Of a DNA stretch of 64,000 nt, positions 9,248-17,880 are shown piece after piece. Position numbers and translations under genes: made by a program. The stretch comes from Paraburkholderia sp. Tr-20389 (GTDB taxonomy: Bacteria; Pseudomonadota; Gammaproteobacteria; Burkholderiales; Burkholderiaceae): positions 186,001-250,000 of the forward strand of contig NZ_JAAGPD010000007.1 of NCBI RefSeq assembly GCF_017104565.1, read 5' to 3'. The first letter of the stretch is position 1. Each line of letters begins with the position of its first letter. Below the pieces are notes generated by a model. The model had not been told where the DNA came from. It ran no database searches and saw nothing but the letters and a program-made list of their open reading frames with translations.

Positions 9248-9572
9248 AGGTTTCCGACGTGCGCGCCGACGCCCGCCCACTGGCGGTGCGCGCCGCACAG
9301 AAGTGAACGGTAAGTGACCAGAAAGTCGACCTGTCCATCCACAGGGCGATCGAGACCCGAACAGATGCGAGCCACACCCGCTCGTATCGAGACCGAAAGA
9401 CCGTAAGGCGAGGGCCGCTCATCAGGCGGCCACGCTCACGCGGCAAAGCCTTGCAGGTATGCGCGGAATGCCTGCCGGGCCATCAAAACAAGTACGTAAG
9501 TACGGAGACATCCGCGGCAACCTGTAAGCGATGCGTCCCGGTGAAAGCCACATAGTGGGCTTGCCGTGCGCC
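9248..9572. other. Intergenic region between the GntR gene and the NCS1 permease
   Basis: No credible gene on either strand. The short open frames here lack ribosome sites and family-like sequence. The stretch contains a tandem AAGTACGTAAGTACGG and several GC-rich palindromes. It ends at a sigma-54-like element. Confidence 0.4.
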
Positions 9573-9588
9573 TGGCATACACGATGCA
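9573..9588 (+). promoter_or_regulatory. Sigma-54-like -24/-12 promoter element upstream of the NCS1 permease
   Basis: TGGCATACACGATGCA has the GG and GC dinucleotides at the required 10-base spacing and matches TGGCA and four of five bases of TTGCA. It lies 45 bp upstream of the permease start. RpoN control would suit nitrogen-scavenging genes. The call rests on one motif match. Confidence 0.4.
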
Positions 9589-9632
9589 GTGCCCGTCGAT
9601 CGACGTCGACGTTCCCATCTTTGGAGGAGTTC

Positions 9633-11129
9633 ATGGCTCAGTTCAGTGCAGCACCGGATAGTTCGGCAATTCCCGATTACGAGAGCGGCGGTCAAGGCGG
9701 TCATGCGCTGCCCGCAGGCTACAGCGAACGTTTGTACAACGAAGACCTTGCGCCGTTGAAGCATCAGACGTGGGGCGCCTACAACATCTTCGCGTTCTGG
9801 ATGTCGGACGTGCATAGCGTCGGCGGCTACGTGTTCGCAGGCAGCCTGTTCGCGCTCGGTCTCACGAGCTGGCAAGTGCTGATCGCGCTGCTGGTCGGCA
9901 TCACGATCGTGAACGTGCTGTGCAACATGATCGCGAAGCCGAGCCAGCAGAACGGCGTGCCATATCCCGTTGCGTGCCGCGCGACGTTCGGCGTGCTCGG
10001 CGCCAACGTTCCGGCTGTGATCCGCGGGCTGATTGCCGTCGCGTGGTACGGCATCCAGACCTACCTGGCATCGAGTGCGCTCGTGATCGTCGTGCTCAAG
10101 TTCCTGCCGCAACTGCTGCCCTATGCGGACGTGCATCATCATGGCTTCATGGGCCTGTCGGCGGTCGGCTGGGCCGGCTTCATGCTGCTTTGGGTGTTGC
10201 AGGCACTCGTGTTCTGGAACGGCATGGAAACGATCAAGAAGTTCATCGACTTCGCCGGACCTGCAGTGTATGTCGTGATGTTCATTCTGGCTGGCTACAT
10301 GATCTGGCGTGCGGGCTGGAAGAACATCGGCATCAACCTCGGCGGCGTGAAGTATCACGGCATGGAAGTGATCCCCGTGATGATCACGGCGATCTCGCTG
10401 GTGGTGTCGTACTTCTCGGGACCGATGCTGAACTTCGGCGACTTCTCTCGCTATGGCAAGAGCTTTCGCAGCGTCAAGCGCGGCAACTTTTGGGGTCTGC
10501 CCGTCAACTTCCTCGCGTTCTCGCTGGTGACGGTCGTCACGACGGCTGCGACGCTGCCCGTGTTCGGCGAACTGATCACCGATCCCGTCGAAACCGTGGG
10601 CCGCATCGACTATCCGACGGCTGTGATCCTCGGCGCGCTGACGTTCACGATCGCGACCATCGGCATCAACATCGTCGCTAACTTCGTGTCGCCTGCATTC
10701 GATTTCTCGAACGTTGCACCGAAGCTCATCAGCTGGCGCGCAGGCGGCATGCTGGCTGCAGTGGCATCGATTTTCATCACGCCGTGGAACCTGTTCAACA
10801 ACCCGGCAGTGATCCACTACACGCTCGACGTGCTCGGCAGCTTCATCGGACCGTTGTACGGCATCCTGATCGTCGATTTCTTCCTCGTGAAGCGCCAGAA
10901 GATCGTGCTCGACGACCTGTACACGGTGTCGGAGAAGGGCAAGTACTGGTATCACAATGGCGTGAACTATCGTGCAGTCGCCGCGCTGCTGCCGGCTGCA
11001 GTGATCGCCGTGATCTGTGTGATGGTGCCGTCGCTGAATACGCTCGCGAACTTCTCGTGGTTCATCGGCGCAGGCCTCGGCGCAGTGTTCTACGGCGTAC
11101 TCGCCCGCAACCTGCAACGCGGTGCATGA
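9633..11129 (+). CDS. NCS1-family nucleobase/allantoin:cation symporter
   Basis: A 498-residue inner-membrane transporter of the nucleobase:cation symporter-1 family (Mhp1, PucI, PuuT). Family features include the N-terminal SERLYNEDLAPLKHQTWGAYNIFAFWMSDVHSVGGY region, the segment PVACRATFGVLGANVPAVIRG, and PWNLFNNPAVIHYTLDVLGSFIGPLYGI near the C-terminus. Twelve helices are expected. The ATG at 9633 is set by a strong TTGGAGGAG site; the open frame begins earlier at 9531. It is followed 42 bp later by a racemase and then by allantoin genes, so allantoin, a hydantoin or a purine base is the likely cargo. Confidence 0.88.
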   Translation: MAQFSAAPDSSAIPDYESGGQGGHALPAGYSERLYNEDLAPLKHQTWGAYNIFAFWMSDVHSVGGYVFAGSLFALGLTSWQVLIALLVGITIVNVLCNMIAKPSQQNGVPYPVACRATFGVLGANVPAVIRGLIAVAWYGIQTYLASSALVIVVLKFLPQLLPYADVHHHGFMGLSAVGWAGFMLLWVLQALVFWNGMETIKKFIDFAGPAVYVVMFILAGYMIWRAGWKNIGINLGGVKYHGMEVIPVMITAISLVVSYFSGPMLNFGDFSRYGKSFRSVKRGNFWGLPVNFLAFSLVTVVTTAATLPVFGELITDPVETVGRIDYPTAVILGALTFTIATIGINIVANFVSPAFDFSNVAPKLISWRAGGMLAAVASIFITPWNLFNNPAVIHYTLDVLGSFIGPLYGILIVDFFLVKRQKIVLDDLYTVSEKGKYWYHNGVNYRAVAALLPAAVIAVICVMVPSLNTLANFSWFIGAGLGAVFYGVLARNLQRGA

Positions 11130-11171
11130 AGCGAGCATGACAGTTCATTAAATGCAGTAACGGGAGTCGAC

Positions 11172-12029
11172 ATGCGTATCAAACTGATCAACCCGAACAC
11201 GACGCAACGGATGACGGAAGCGATGGGCCGTTGTGCCCGCAACGTCGTGGCGCCGGGCACGGAGCTGGTGGCGGTGAGCCCGACGATGGGGCCGCCGTCG
11301 ATCGAAGGCTATTACGACGAGGCGCTCGCCACGCCCGGGCTGCTTGCGGAAATCGAAGCGGGCGAGCGTGAAGGCTTCGATGGCTATGTGATTGCATGTT
11401 TCGGCGATCCCGGCCTCTATGCGGCGCGCGAACTGGCGCGCGGCCCGGTGATCGGCATCGCGGAGGCGGCGATGCATGCAGCGAGCGTGCTGGCGCCGGG
11501 TTTCTCGGTGGTGACGACGCTGTCGCGCACCTGCGGCATGGCCTGGCATCTGGCCGAGCGCTACGGCATGAAGCGCTTCTGCCGCAACGTTCGCGCAACC
11601 GACGTCGCCGTGCTCGAACTCGATCAACCCGGCTCGGCCGCAAGGCGCATCATTCTCGACGAATGCCGCCGCGCACTCGACGAGGACGGATCGGACGCGA
11701 TCGTGCTTGGCTGCGCGGGGATGGCCGAGCTGTGCAGGGAAATCGAGGATGCGCTGGGCGCGCCCGTCGTCGAAGGCGTGACGGCGGCCGTGAAGTGGGT
11801 GGAGGCGCTCGTCGCGCTGCGCCTCGCGACAGCCAAGCGTGGCGACTACGCGAGACCGCTGCGCAAGCGCTATGACGGCGAGTTCGCGCGCTTCAGCCCC
11901 GCAGGCGAGCAGCCGGCTGCGGCCGCCCCGGCGCAGCATGCCGCGAGCGACGCACTGCTGCGGGTCAACGCGAGCGCCTTGCGCGCCGATCCCGCCGCCG
12001 ATATTGCACCGCACATACACTCTGTCTGA
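11172..12029 (+). CDS. Asp/Glu/hydantoin racemase family protein, probable allantoin racemase
   Basis: A 285-residue cofactor-independent racemase. The two catalytic cysteines of the family are visible: ACFGDPGL near residue 77 and LGCAGM near residue 182. The N-terminus (MRIKLINPNTTQRMTE) is typical of HyuE/HpxA hydantoin and allantoin racemases. Allantoin racemase interconverts (R)- and (S)-allantoin, so spontaneously racemised allantoin can be fully used by allantoinase. The context, downstream of an NCS1 permease and upstream of puuE, supports that substrate. The last ~50 residues after the conserved core are Ala/Pro-rich. A terminator follows. Confidence 0.82.
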   Translation: MRIKLINPNTTQRMTEAMGRCARNVVAPGTELVAVSPTMGPPSIEGYYDEALATPGLLAEIEAGEREGFDGYVIACFGDPGLYAARELARGPVIGIAEAAMHAASVLAPGFSVVTTLSRTCGMAWHLAERYGMKRFCRNVRATDVAVLELDQPGSAARRIILDECRRALDEDGSDAIVLGCAGMAELCREIEDALGAPVVEGVTAAVKWVEALVALRLATAKRGDYARPLRKRYDGEFARFSPAGEQPAAAAPAQHAASDALLRVNASALRADPAADIAPHIHSV

Positions 12030-12041
12030 CATGCACTATCT

Positions 12042-12073
12042 GCCCGGGTGTATGGGCGCACCCGGGCGTTTTC
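12042..12073 (+). terminator. Terminator after the racemase gene
   Basis: A 9-bp perfect GC stem (GCCCGGGTG / CACCCGGGC, loop TATGGGCG) is followed by GTTTTCG. It lies 12 bases after the racemase stop and probably separates the permease-racemase unit from the puuE operon. Confidence 0.65.
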
Positions 12074-12174
12074 GCTACACTGGTTCAATCATGCCGGCCT
12101 TGCCGTAGCGCGTTTTCCCGCTTGCACGACGCCCGCCGGCGCATCTCTACGTCAACCGCTGCGCCATTCACATC

Positions 12175-13128
12175 ATGTCACTCGACCCGAACTATCCGCG
12201 CGATCTGATCGGCTACGGCCGCCACCCCGTGCAGGCAAACTGGCCAGGACGCGCGCGCGTCGCGGTCCAGTTCGTACTCAACTACGAAGAGGGCGGCGAG
12301 AACTGCGTGCTGCACGGCGATCCCGGTTCCGAGCAGTTCCTGTCGGAGATCGTGGGTGCGGCGTCGTATCCGGCGCGTCACATGAGCATGGAGTCGATCT
12401 ACGAATACGGCTCGCGCGCGGGCGTCTGGCGCATTCTGCGCGAGTTCGAAAAGCGCGGCCTGCCGCTGACGGTGTTCGGTGTCGGCATGGCGATCGAGCG
12501 TCATCCCGAAGTGGCGCGCGCGTTTGTCGAACTGGGGCATGAGATTGCGTGTCATGGGTATCGCTGGATTCACTATCAGGACATGTCGCCCGAGCGCGAG
12601 GCCGAGCATATGCGCCTTGGCATGGAAGCGATCGAGCGCGTGACGGGCCAGCGGCCGCTCGGCTGGTACACGGGCCGCGATAGTCCCAATACGCATCGAC
12701 TGGTCGCCGAATACGGCGGCTTCCTGTACGACTCCGACAACTACGGCGACGATCTGCCGTTCTGGATGGATGTCGACGTGACGGGCGGTGTGAAGGTGCC
12801 GCATCTGATCGTGCCGTACACGCTCGACACCAACGATATGCGTTTCGCGACGCCGCAGGGCTTCAATACGGCGGACCATTTCTTCACGTATCTGCGCGAC
12901 GCGTTCGACGTGCTCTATGAAGAAGGCGACGAAGCGCCGAAGATGCTGTCGATCGGCATGCACTGCCGGTTGCTCGGCCGTCCGGGACGCTTCCGCGCAC
13001 TGCAACGTTTCCTCGATCACATCGAGAAGCACGAGCGCGTGTGGGTCACGCGTCGCGTCGATATCGCGCGGCACTGGCGCGAACATCATCCTTACCAGCA
13101 ACAGGACAACCGCGGGGCGGCCGCATGA
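12175..13128 (+). CDS. puuE: Allantoinase PuuE (polysaccharide-deacetylase-like)
   Basis: A 317-residue allantoinase of the NodB/polysaccharide deacetylase fold, unrelated to amidohydrolase-type allantoinases. It opens the hydantoin ring of allantoin to allantoate. Diagnostic segments: DLIGYGRHPVQANWPGRARVAVQFVLNYEEGGE at the N-terminus, the metal-site region HEIACHGYRWIHYQ, and SIGMHCRLLGRPGR near the C-terminus. It is the first gene of a four-gene unit (puuE-uraD-alc-allA) and its stop overlaps the uraD start (ATGA). Confidence 0.93.
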   Translation: MSLDPNYPRDLIGYGRHPVQANWPGRARVAVQFVLNYEEGGENCVLHGDPGSEQFLSEIVGAASYPARHMSMESIYEYGSRAGVWRILREFEKRGLPLTVFGVGMAIERHPEVARAFVELGHEIACHGYRWIHYQDMSPEREAEHMRLGMEAIERVTGQRPLGWYTGRDSPNTHRLVAEYGGFLYDSDNYGDDLPFWMDVDVTGGVKVPHLIVPYTLDTNDMRFATPQGFNTADHFFTYLRDAFDVLYEEGDEAPKMLSIGMHCRLLGRPGRFRALQRFLDHIEKHERVWVTRRVDIARHWREHHPYQQQDNRGAAA

Positions 13129-13646
13129 AGGCGATGCAATACACACTGGATCAACTGAACAGCATCTCGGCCGACGCGTTCGTCGCAGCGCTGTCGGGCA
13201 TCTTCGAACATTCACCGTGGGTCGCCGAAGTGGCGGCGGCGCAGCGTCCGTACGCGAGCATCGACACGTTGCACAAGACGATGTCGAATGCCGTCGAAAC
13301 AGCGGGCGAAGCGAAGCAGCTCGCGCTCATCAACGCTCACCCGGAACTCGCGGGCAAAGCGGCCGTGCGCGGCGAACTGACGGCCGAATCGACGCGTGAA
13401 CAGAGCGGTGCCGGACTCGATCAATGCACGCAGGAAGAGTTCGACAAGCTGCTGCATCTGAACACGGCGTATCGCGAGAAATTCGGCTTCCCGTTCATTC
13501 TCGCCGTACGCGGTTACGACCGGCACGGCATCATCGCAAACTTCGAAGCGCGCGTGAACCACAGCCGCGCCGACGAACTGCGCGCGAGCCTGGACCAGAT
13601 CTATCGCATCGCGCGGTTCCGGCTCGACGATCTGATCGACGCGTGA
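13125..13646 (+). CDS. uraD: OHCU decarboxylase
   Basis: A 173-residue 2-oxo-4-hydroxy-4-carboxy-5-ureidoimidazoline decarboxylase, which makes (S)-allantoin stereospecifically. The family motif HPELAGKAA (catalytic His, about residue 72) and the substrate-site motif FGFPFILAVRG are both present. I chose the ATG at 13125 because it overlaps the puuE stop as ATGA and matches the normal family N-terminus. The longer frame from 13041 runs inside puuE. It acts between UraH and PuuE, whose genes lie on either side. Confidence 0.93.
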   Translation: MKAMQYTLDQLNSISADAFVAALSGIFEHSPWVAEVAAAQRPYASIDTLHKTMSNAVETAGEAKQLALINAHPELAGKAAVRGELTAESTREQSGAGLDQCTQEEFDKLLHLNTAYREKFGFPFILAVRGYDRHGIIANFEARVNHSRADELRASLDQIYRIARFRLDDLIDA

Positions 13647-13723
13647 TCGTCGCCTGATCGACACGAAAGCGACGCGTGTTCACGCACACACAAGGCAACA
13701 ACCAGACTGGAAGGAAGACAACG

Positions 13724-14737
13724 ATGGCACTCCCGATTCTCGATCCCAACGCACCCGAGTTCACACGCCGTTTCGTGAATCTCGCGGACCCGCGTCTCGG
13801 CGCCCAGGCGCTCGAATCCAGCGACGATTTCTTCGCGCCGAAAGACCGCATGTTGAATCCGGAGCCGGCCGTCTTCATTCCCGGCAAGTACGACGAACAT
13901 GGCAAGTGGATGGACGGCTGGGAAACGCGCCGCAAGCGCACGACGGGCTATGACTGGTGCATCGTGAAGCTCGCGCGTCCGGGCGTGATCAAGGGCCTCG
14001 ATATCGATACGAGCCACTTCACGGGCAACTTCCCGCCGGCGGCGTCGGTGGAAGCGGCGCGCGTGGTCGATGGCGCGCCGAACCAGTCGACGCAATGGAC
14101 CGAGATCGTGCCGTCGACGACATTGCAGGGCAACAGCCATCACTACATCGGCGTGGGCGACGCGAACGCGTATACGCATCTGCGCGTGAACATCTATCCG
14201 GACGGCGGCATCGCACGTCTGCGTGTGTATGGCCAGCCGCAGGTCGACTGGGCAGGCGCGAGCCGCACCGATCTATTCGATCTCGCCGCGATGGAAAACG
14301 GCGCGTATCTGGTTGGTGCGAACAACCAGCACTTCGGCGCCGCATCGACGCTGCTGATGCCGGGCCGCGGTGTCAACATGGGCGATGGCTGGGAAACACG
14401 CCGCCGCCGCGAGCCGGGCAACGACTGGGCGATCGTCGCGCTCGCGCAACCTGGCGTGATCAAGAAGATCGAAGTCGATACAGCGCACTTCAAGGGCAAC
14501 TATCCGGACCGCTGTTCGATTCAGGCCGCGTTCGTGACGGGCGGCACCGACAGTTCGCTCATCACGCAGGCGATGTTCTGGCCGGTGCTGCTCGGCGAGC
14601 AGAAGCTGCAGATGGACAAGCAGCACTTCTATGAAAGCGAGATCGCCGCGCTCGGTCCTGTTACGCATATCCGCTTCAACATCATTCCGGACGGCGGCGT
14701 GTCGCGCCTGCGTCTGTGGGGCACGCTCGCATCATGA
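13724..14737 (+). CDS. alc: Allantoicase
   Basis: A 337-residue enzyme that hydrolyses allantoate to ureidoglycolate and urea. The family's internal duplication is visible: a first repeat around residues 65-110 (GWETRRKR...[24 protein letters not shown]) and a second around residues 223-265 ([35 protein letters not shown]). The ATG at 13724 has a GGAAGG site. Its stop overlaps the allA start. The presence of allantoicase rather than an AllC amidohydrolase means nitrogen leaves as urea. Confidence 0.94.
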   Translation: MALPILDPNAPEFTRRFVNLADPRLGAQALESSDDFFAPKDRMLNPEPAVFIPGKYDEHGKWMDGWETRRKRTTGYDWCIVKLARPGVIKGLDIDTSHFTGNFPPAASVEAARVVDGAPNQSTQWTEIVPSTTLQGNSHHYIGVGDANAYTHLRVNIYPDGGIARLRVYGQPQVDWAGASRTDLFDLAAMENGAYLVGANNQHFGAASTLLMPGRGVNMGDGWETRRRREPGNDWAIVALAQPGVIKKIEVDTAHFKGNYPDRCSIQAAFVTGGTDSSLITQAMFWPVLLGEQKLQMDKQHFYESEIAALGPVTHIRFNIIPDGGVSRLRLWGTLAS

Positions 14738-15243
14738 AGACACTCGGCATCGAACCGCTGACACGCGAGTCGTTTGCGCCCTTCGGCGATGTGATCGAAC
14801 TGGAAGGCGCGAAGCAGATTCCGATCAATCTCGGCACGACGATCCGTTATCACGATCTCGCGAATGTCGATGTCACGGATGAAGGCGGCCGCACGCTCGT
14901 CAATCTGTTTCGCGGGCAACCGCGTGTGCTGCCGTTCGAAGTGAAGATGATGGAGCGGCATCCGCTCGGGTCGCAGGCGTTCATTCCGTTGAACGACAAG
15001 CCGTACCTTGTGGTGGTGGCGCCTGTCGGCGAGCTGGATGAATCTCAGATTCGTGCTTTTGTTACTAGCGGGTGGCAGGGTGTGAACTACGCGAAGGGTG
15101 TGTGGCATCATCCGCTGCTCTCGCTGGGGGATGTGAGCGATTTCATCGTCGTTGATCGGGGTGGGGAAGGGGTTAATCTCAACGAGCTTGATCTGCGTGA
15201 GTCCCTTTGGCTGACCGAGGAGGCGTTGAGCGTCGTTGTTTGA
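14734..15243 (+). CDS. allA: Ureidoglycolate lyase
   Basis: A 169-residue cupin-fold enzyme that splits ureidoglycolate to glyoxylate and urea. It has the family segments [17 protein letters not shown] at the N-terminus, [15 protein letters not shown] in the middle, and the metal/substrate-site region [14 protein letters not shown]. The ATG at 14734 overlaps the allantoicase stop (ATGA). This is the last enzyme of the urate-to-glyoxylate route encoded here. A strong terminator follows 30 bp later. Confidence 0.93.
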   Translation: MKTLGIEPLTRESFAPFGDVIELEGAKQIPINLGTTIRYHDLANVDVTDEGGRTLVNLFRGQPRVLPFEVKMMERHPLGSQAFIPLNDKPYLVVVAPVGELDESQIRAFVTSGWQGVNYAKGVWHHPLLSLGDVSDFIVVDRGGEGVNLNELDLRESLWLTEEALSVVV

Positions 15244-15273
15244 TTTTTTTTGCCTGCGGCGGTTTGATCATGG

Positions 15274-15317
15274 AAGCCCATTGCGGATGGATATCTGCGA
15301 TGGGCTTTTTTGTTTTT
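15274..15317 (+). terminator. Rho-independent terminator after allA
   Basis: AAGCCCAT pairs with ATGGGCTT, and six more base pairs (two of them wobble) extend the stem inward around a TGGATA loop. TTTTTTGTTTTTTG follows. It closes the puuE-uraD-alc-allA unit. Confidence 0.85.
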
Positions 15318-15362
15318 TGCCGGTTTATGAGTTGGCATCCGCGTGATGTTTCTGGTCTGCTG

Positions 15363-15635
15363 GCGTTGCCCCTGTGCGGGGCGGCACCTACTTTTCTTTG
15401 CAGCGGCAAAGAAAAGTAGGCAAAAGAAAGCCGCTAACACCGCCAATCCTTGTTCCTGCCTGCGGGCCCCCCACCGGTCCCGCACTTCACACGGCAACGC
15501 ACTTTTTCACGCGCGTTGCCAACGCCTTGAATAGACGCATCACCCACGCCAGTCACCCATAGCGCAGCCAGCGGCAGCGACTCGTTTGCGCCGCCCAGGT
15601 GGCAAACTGTGTGTAGCTTGTCGCACCGTATGCGT
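15363..15635 (+). repeat. Burkholderia-type intergenic repeat, copy 1
   Basis: A repeat beginning GCGTTGCCCCTGTGCGGGGC. It carries a perfect 15-bp hairpin at 15387-15420 (CCTACTTTTCTTTGC, loop AGCG, complement). It is followed by conserved blocks CCTGCGGGCCCCCCAC, GCACTTCACACGGCAACG and CGCATCACCC, and near its end CCGCCCAGGTGGCAAACTGTGTG. A diverged copy lies in inverse orientation at 15680-15951. I recognise this hairpin family as widespread between genes in Paraburkholderia genomes. No open frame or transposase is associated with it. Confidence 0.7.
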
Positions 15636-15679
15636 TAGCGATCCTACGACACCGATCCCGCTTTTCAGTCCGGAGTGGT

Positions 15680-15951
15680 GCACCTCCGTCGCGACAGCCT
15701 GCACACTGTTTGCCACCTGGGCGGCCGTCGACTTCCTGGTGACGTGGCCCGTGACGCTGGAGTGTGAAGCGGGTGATGCGTGCAGTTAGCACGCTGGCGA
15801 CGGCCGCGAACGAGCACGTTGCCGCGTGAAGTGTAAGAACTGTTGGGGGCCCGCAGGCGATCACTAGCACTGGCGGTGTGAGCCCGCTTTCTTTGCTTAC
15901 TTTCTTTGCGGCGGCAAAGAAAGTAAGTGCCGCCCCGCACAGGGGCAACGC
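15680..15951 (-). repeat. Burkholderia-type intergenic repeat, copy 2 (inverted)
   Basis: This is the inverse-orientation partner of copy 1. Read on the minus strand it starts GCGTTGCCCCTGTGCGGGGC and carries a 14-bp hairpin at 15896-15927 (CTTACTTTCTTTGC, loop GGCG, complement). The same ordered blocks follow. Its inner block at 15702-15724 matches the inner block of copy 1 (15591-15613) at 22 of 23 bases. The two copies thus form a near-symmetrical palindrome of about 590 bp centred near 15657. The hairpin has a T-poor surround but could act as a bidirectional terminator between allA and puuD. Confidence 0.7.
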
Positions 15952-16107
15952 ATGAATACCGACACGAAACCGCGGATGCCAGCGAAAGCAAACGAGCAAC
16001 ACGCGGACGCCAGCCCGAAAAGAGCCGCCAACGACAAACAAAAAAACGGGCCGCCGCATCCACGGACAGCCCGACCTTGAAAACCCAACCTCACGCCAGT
16101 GAACGCC

Positions 16108-17298
16108 TTAGTGTGCTCCGCCCTGGAACCACGCAGCGATCTTCTGACGCTCGTCGTCAGTCATATGCGTGACATTGCCGAGCGGCATCGCCTTCAACGT
16201 CACGGCCTGCTGATAGATCCGCTGTGCGTTCGTCGAAATCTCTTCCGGCGTATCGAGCAGCACACCTGCAGGCGCGCTCCCCATCATCGACGGATGCGCA
16301 GAGTGACATGCAACGCAGCGCTGTTGCAACACAGGCACGATATCGGCGACCTTCACGACAGGTGCATTAGCGGCCTCGGCAACGGGCACGACGGGCCGCG
16401 GCATCGTCCAGAACAGCGCGCCGAACATCAGTGCGATGCCTCCCAGCGGCAGATACCACAACACCTGCCCACGATGACGCATCACGAAGAACTGACGGAT
16501 CAGCGCGCCCGCGAGCATGATCACGACGAGCACCGCCCAGTTGTACGGATGCGTATACGTCATCGCGTAGTGATTCGACAGCATCGCGAACACCACAGGC
16601 AGCGTGAAATACGTGTTGTGCACCGAGCGCTGCTTGCCGCGCTTGCCGTAGATCGGGTTCGGCGTGTCGCCCTTGAGCATCGCGTCGACCATCTTGCGTT
16701 GACCCGGAATGATCACAAAGAACACGTTCGCCGACATGATGGTCGCCAGCATCGCACCCATGATCAGATAGGCGGCGCGGCCCGCGAAAATGTGGCACGC
16801 GAGATACGCGGCAATCAGCACATAGAGGCCGACGCAGATGCCGAGAACCTTGTCCTTGCTGCCGAGCAGACGGCACAGCGAGTCGTAGACGATCCAGCCC
16901 GCGGCAAGAAAACCGAGCGCCGAAAAGATCGCGACGACCGGGCCCATGTCGAGCACGTTCTTGTCGATCAGATACGTGTTCGGCGCGAACAGGTACAGCA
17001 CCGTGAACAGACCGAAGCCCGAGAGCCACGTCGTGTAGGACGGCCACTTCGACCAGTGCAGGTCGTCAGGCATTTCGGGCGGGGCGACCGTGTACTTCTG
17101 CATGTTGTAGAAACCGCCGCCGTGCACATGCCACAGTTCGCCGAACACGCCGCGCCGGCGCTGGTTCGGGTCGGTCGGCGGTTTCAGGCTGTTGTCGAGC
17201 GCGACGAAATAGAACGACTCGCCGATCCATGCGATCGCGGCGATGACGTGAAACCAGCGAATCGCGAGATTCAGCCAGTCGGTAACGAAGCCTTCCAT
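16108..17298 (-). CDS. puuD: Membrane-bound urate oxidase/hydroxylase PuuD with cytochrome c domain
   Basis: A 396-residue membrane protein that oxidises urate to 5-hydroxyisourate. The N-terminal ~300 residues hold about eight hydrophobic helices with family motifs (FHVIAAIAWIGESFYFVALDN, LWHVHGGGFYNMQKY). The C-terminal domain is a c-type cytochrome with the haem motif CVACH near residue 330 and a distal Met in MPLGNVTHMTDDE. The start at 17298 is fixed by a GGAGGAG site; the frame remains open for 19 codons upstream. uraH lies 228 bp upstream on the same strand. Electrons probably pass to the respiratory chain rather than forming H2O2. Confidence 0.93.
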   Translation of the reverse strand: MEGFVTDWLNLAIRWFHVIAAIAWIGESFYFVALDNSLKPPTDPNQRRRGVFGELWHVHGGGFYNMQKYTVAPPEMPDDLHWSKWPSYTTWLSGFGLFTVLYLFAPNTYLIDKNVLDMGPVVAIFSALGFLAAGWIVYDSLCRLLGSKDKVLGICVGLYVLIAAYLACHIFAGRAAYLIMGAMLATIMSANVFFVIIPGQRKMVDAMLKGDTPNPIYGKRGKQRSVHNTYFTLPVVFAMLSNHYAMTYTHPYNWAVLVVIMLAGALIRQFFVMRHRGQVLWYLPLGGIALMFGALFWTMPRPVVPVAEAANAPVVKVADIVPVLQQRCVACHSAHPSMMGSAPAGVLLDTPEEISTNAQRIYQQAVTLKAMPLGNVTHMTDDERQKIAAWFQGGAH

Positions 17299-17526
17299 GA
17301 AACTCCTCCACTCCTGATTCGTTGTTCGCGCAGCATCTCGAGTGTTGCGCGGCATGCGGGGTTATTGCGCCGGTGCATGTCCGTTATAGGATCAATGCAT
17401 GCAACGGCAGTCGGGTGAAATCGGATGCCGATCGGCTGCTGTTATCTGCTTGCGCTTCGCGTATGTCTCCATGTCATCTGCGAAAGGCACGCTTGCGCAC
17501 GATCGTGCATACGACACCGTTTCGCT

Positions 17527-17880
17527 TCAGCTTCCGCGATAGGTGCTGTACGACCACGGCGACACCAGTAGCGGCACGTGATAGTGCGCGCCGGCGTCGG
17601 CCACGCCGAAACGCAGCACGACTCGATCGACGAAGCGCGGTTCCGGCACTTTCGTGCCGATCGACGCGAAATAGTCACCCGCATGGAACACGAGTTCATA
17701 TTCGCCGACAGCGAGCGCGTCGCCTTCGAGCAGCGGCTCGTTGCAGCGGCCGTCGTGATTGGTGGTGGTGGTTTTGAGCGCTCGGCGCGCGTCGCCGGAG
17801 AGCGCAAAGAGTTCGACCTTGATATCTGCGCCGGGACGGCCGTTTGCCGTGTCGAGCACGTGGGTAGTGAGCTTGCCCAT
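17527..17880 (-). CDS. uraH: 5-Hydroxyisourate hydrolase (transthyretin-related)
   Basis: A 117-residue enzyme that opens 5-hydroxyisourate to OHCU. Family hallmarks: the N-terminal KLTTHVLDTANGRPGADIKVEL, the Arg-containing strand, HYHVPLLVSPWSYSTY, and the C-terminal tetrapeptide YRGS. There is no signal peptide, so it acts in the cytoplasm. The start at 17880 follows AAGGACA. It is upstream of puuD on the same strand and divergent from the 8-oxoguanine-deaminase-like gene. Its substrate is the PuuD product and its product feeds UraD. Confidence 0.93.
   Translation of the reverse strand: MGKLTTHVLDTANGRPGADIKVELFALSGDARRALKTTTTNHDGRCNEPLLEGDALAVGEYELVFHAGDYFASIGTKVPEPRFVDRVVLRFGVADAGAHYHVPLLVSPWSYSTYRGS

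Larger units (their letters stand above)
15244..16107. other. Gene-free region between convergent allA and puuD
   Basis: No credible coding sequence in 864 bases. The region holds the allA terminator and a large inverted pair of repeats, which are listed separately. The short open frames on both strands run across the repeats and look like artefacts of their composition. Confidence 0.7.

Noticed and set aside
9483-11138. 551-residue minus-strand open frame opposite the NCS1 permease
   Set aside because: Composition is His/Arg/Asp-rich without any domain, while the plus strand encodes a well-conserved permease with a good ribosome site.
15363-15951. Insertion sequence or MITE with a transposase
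   Set aside because: No transposase-like frame lies within or next to the repeat pair, and I could not identify target-site duplications. It is recorded as a repeat only.
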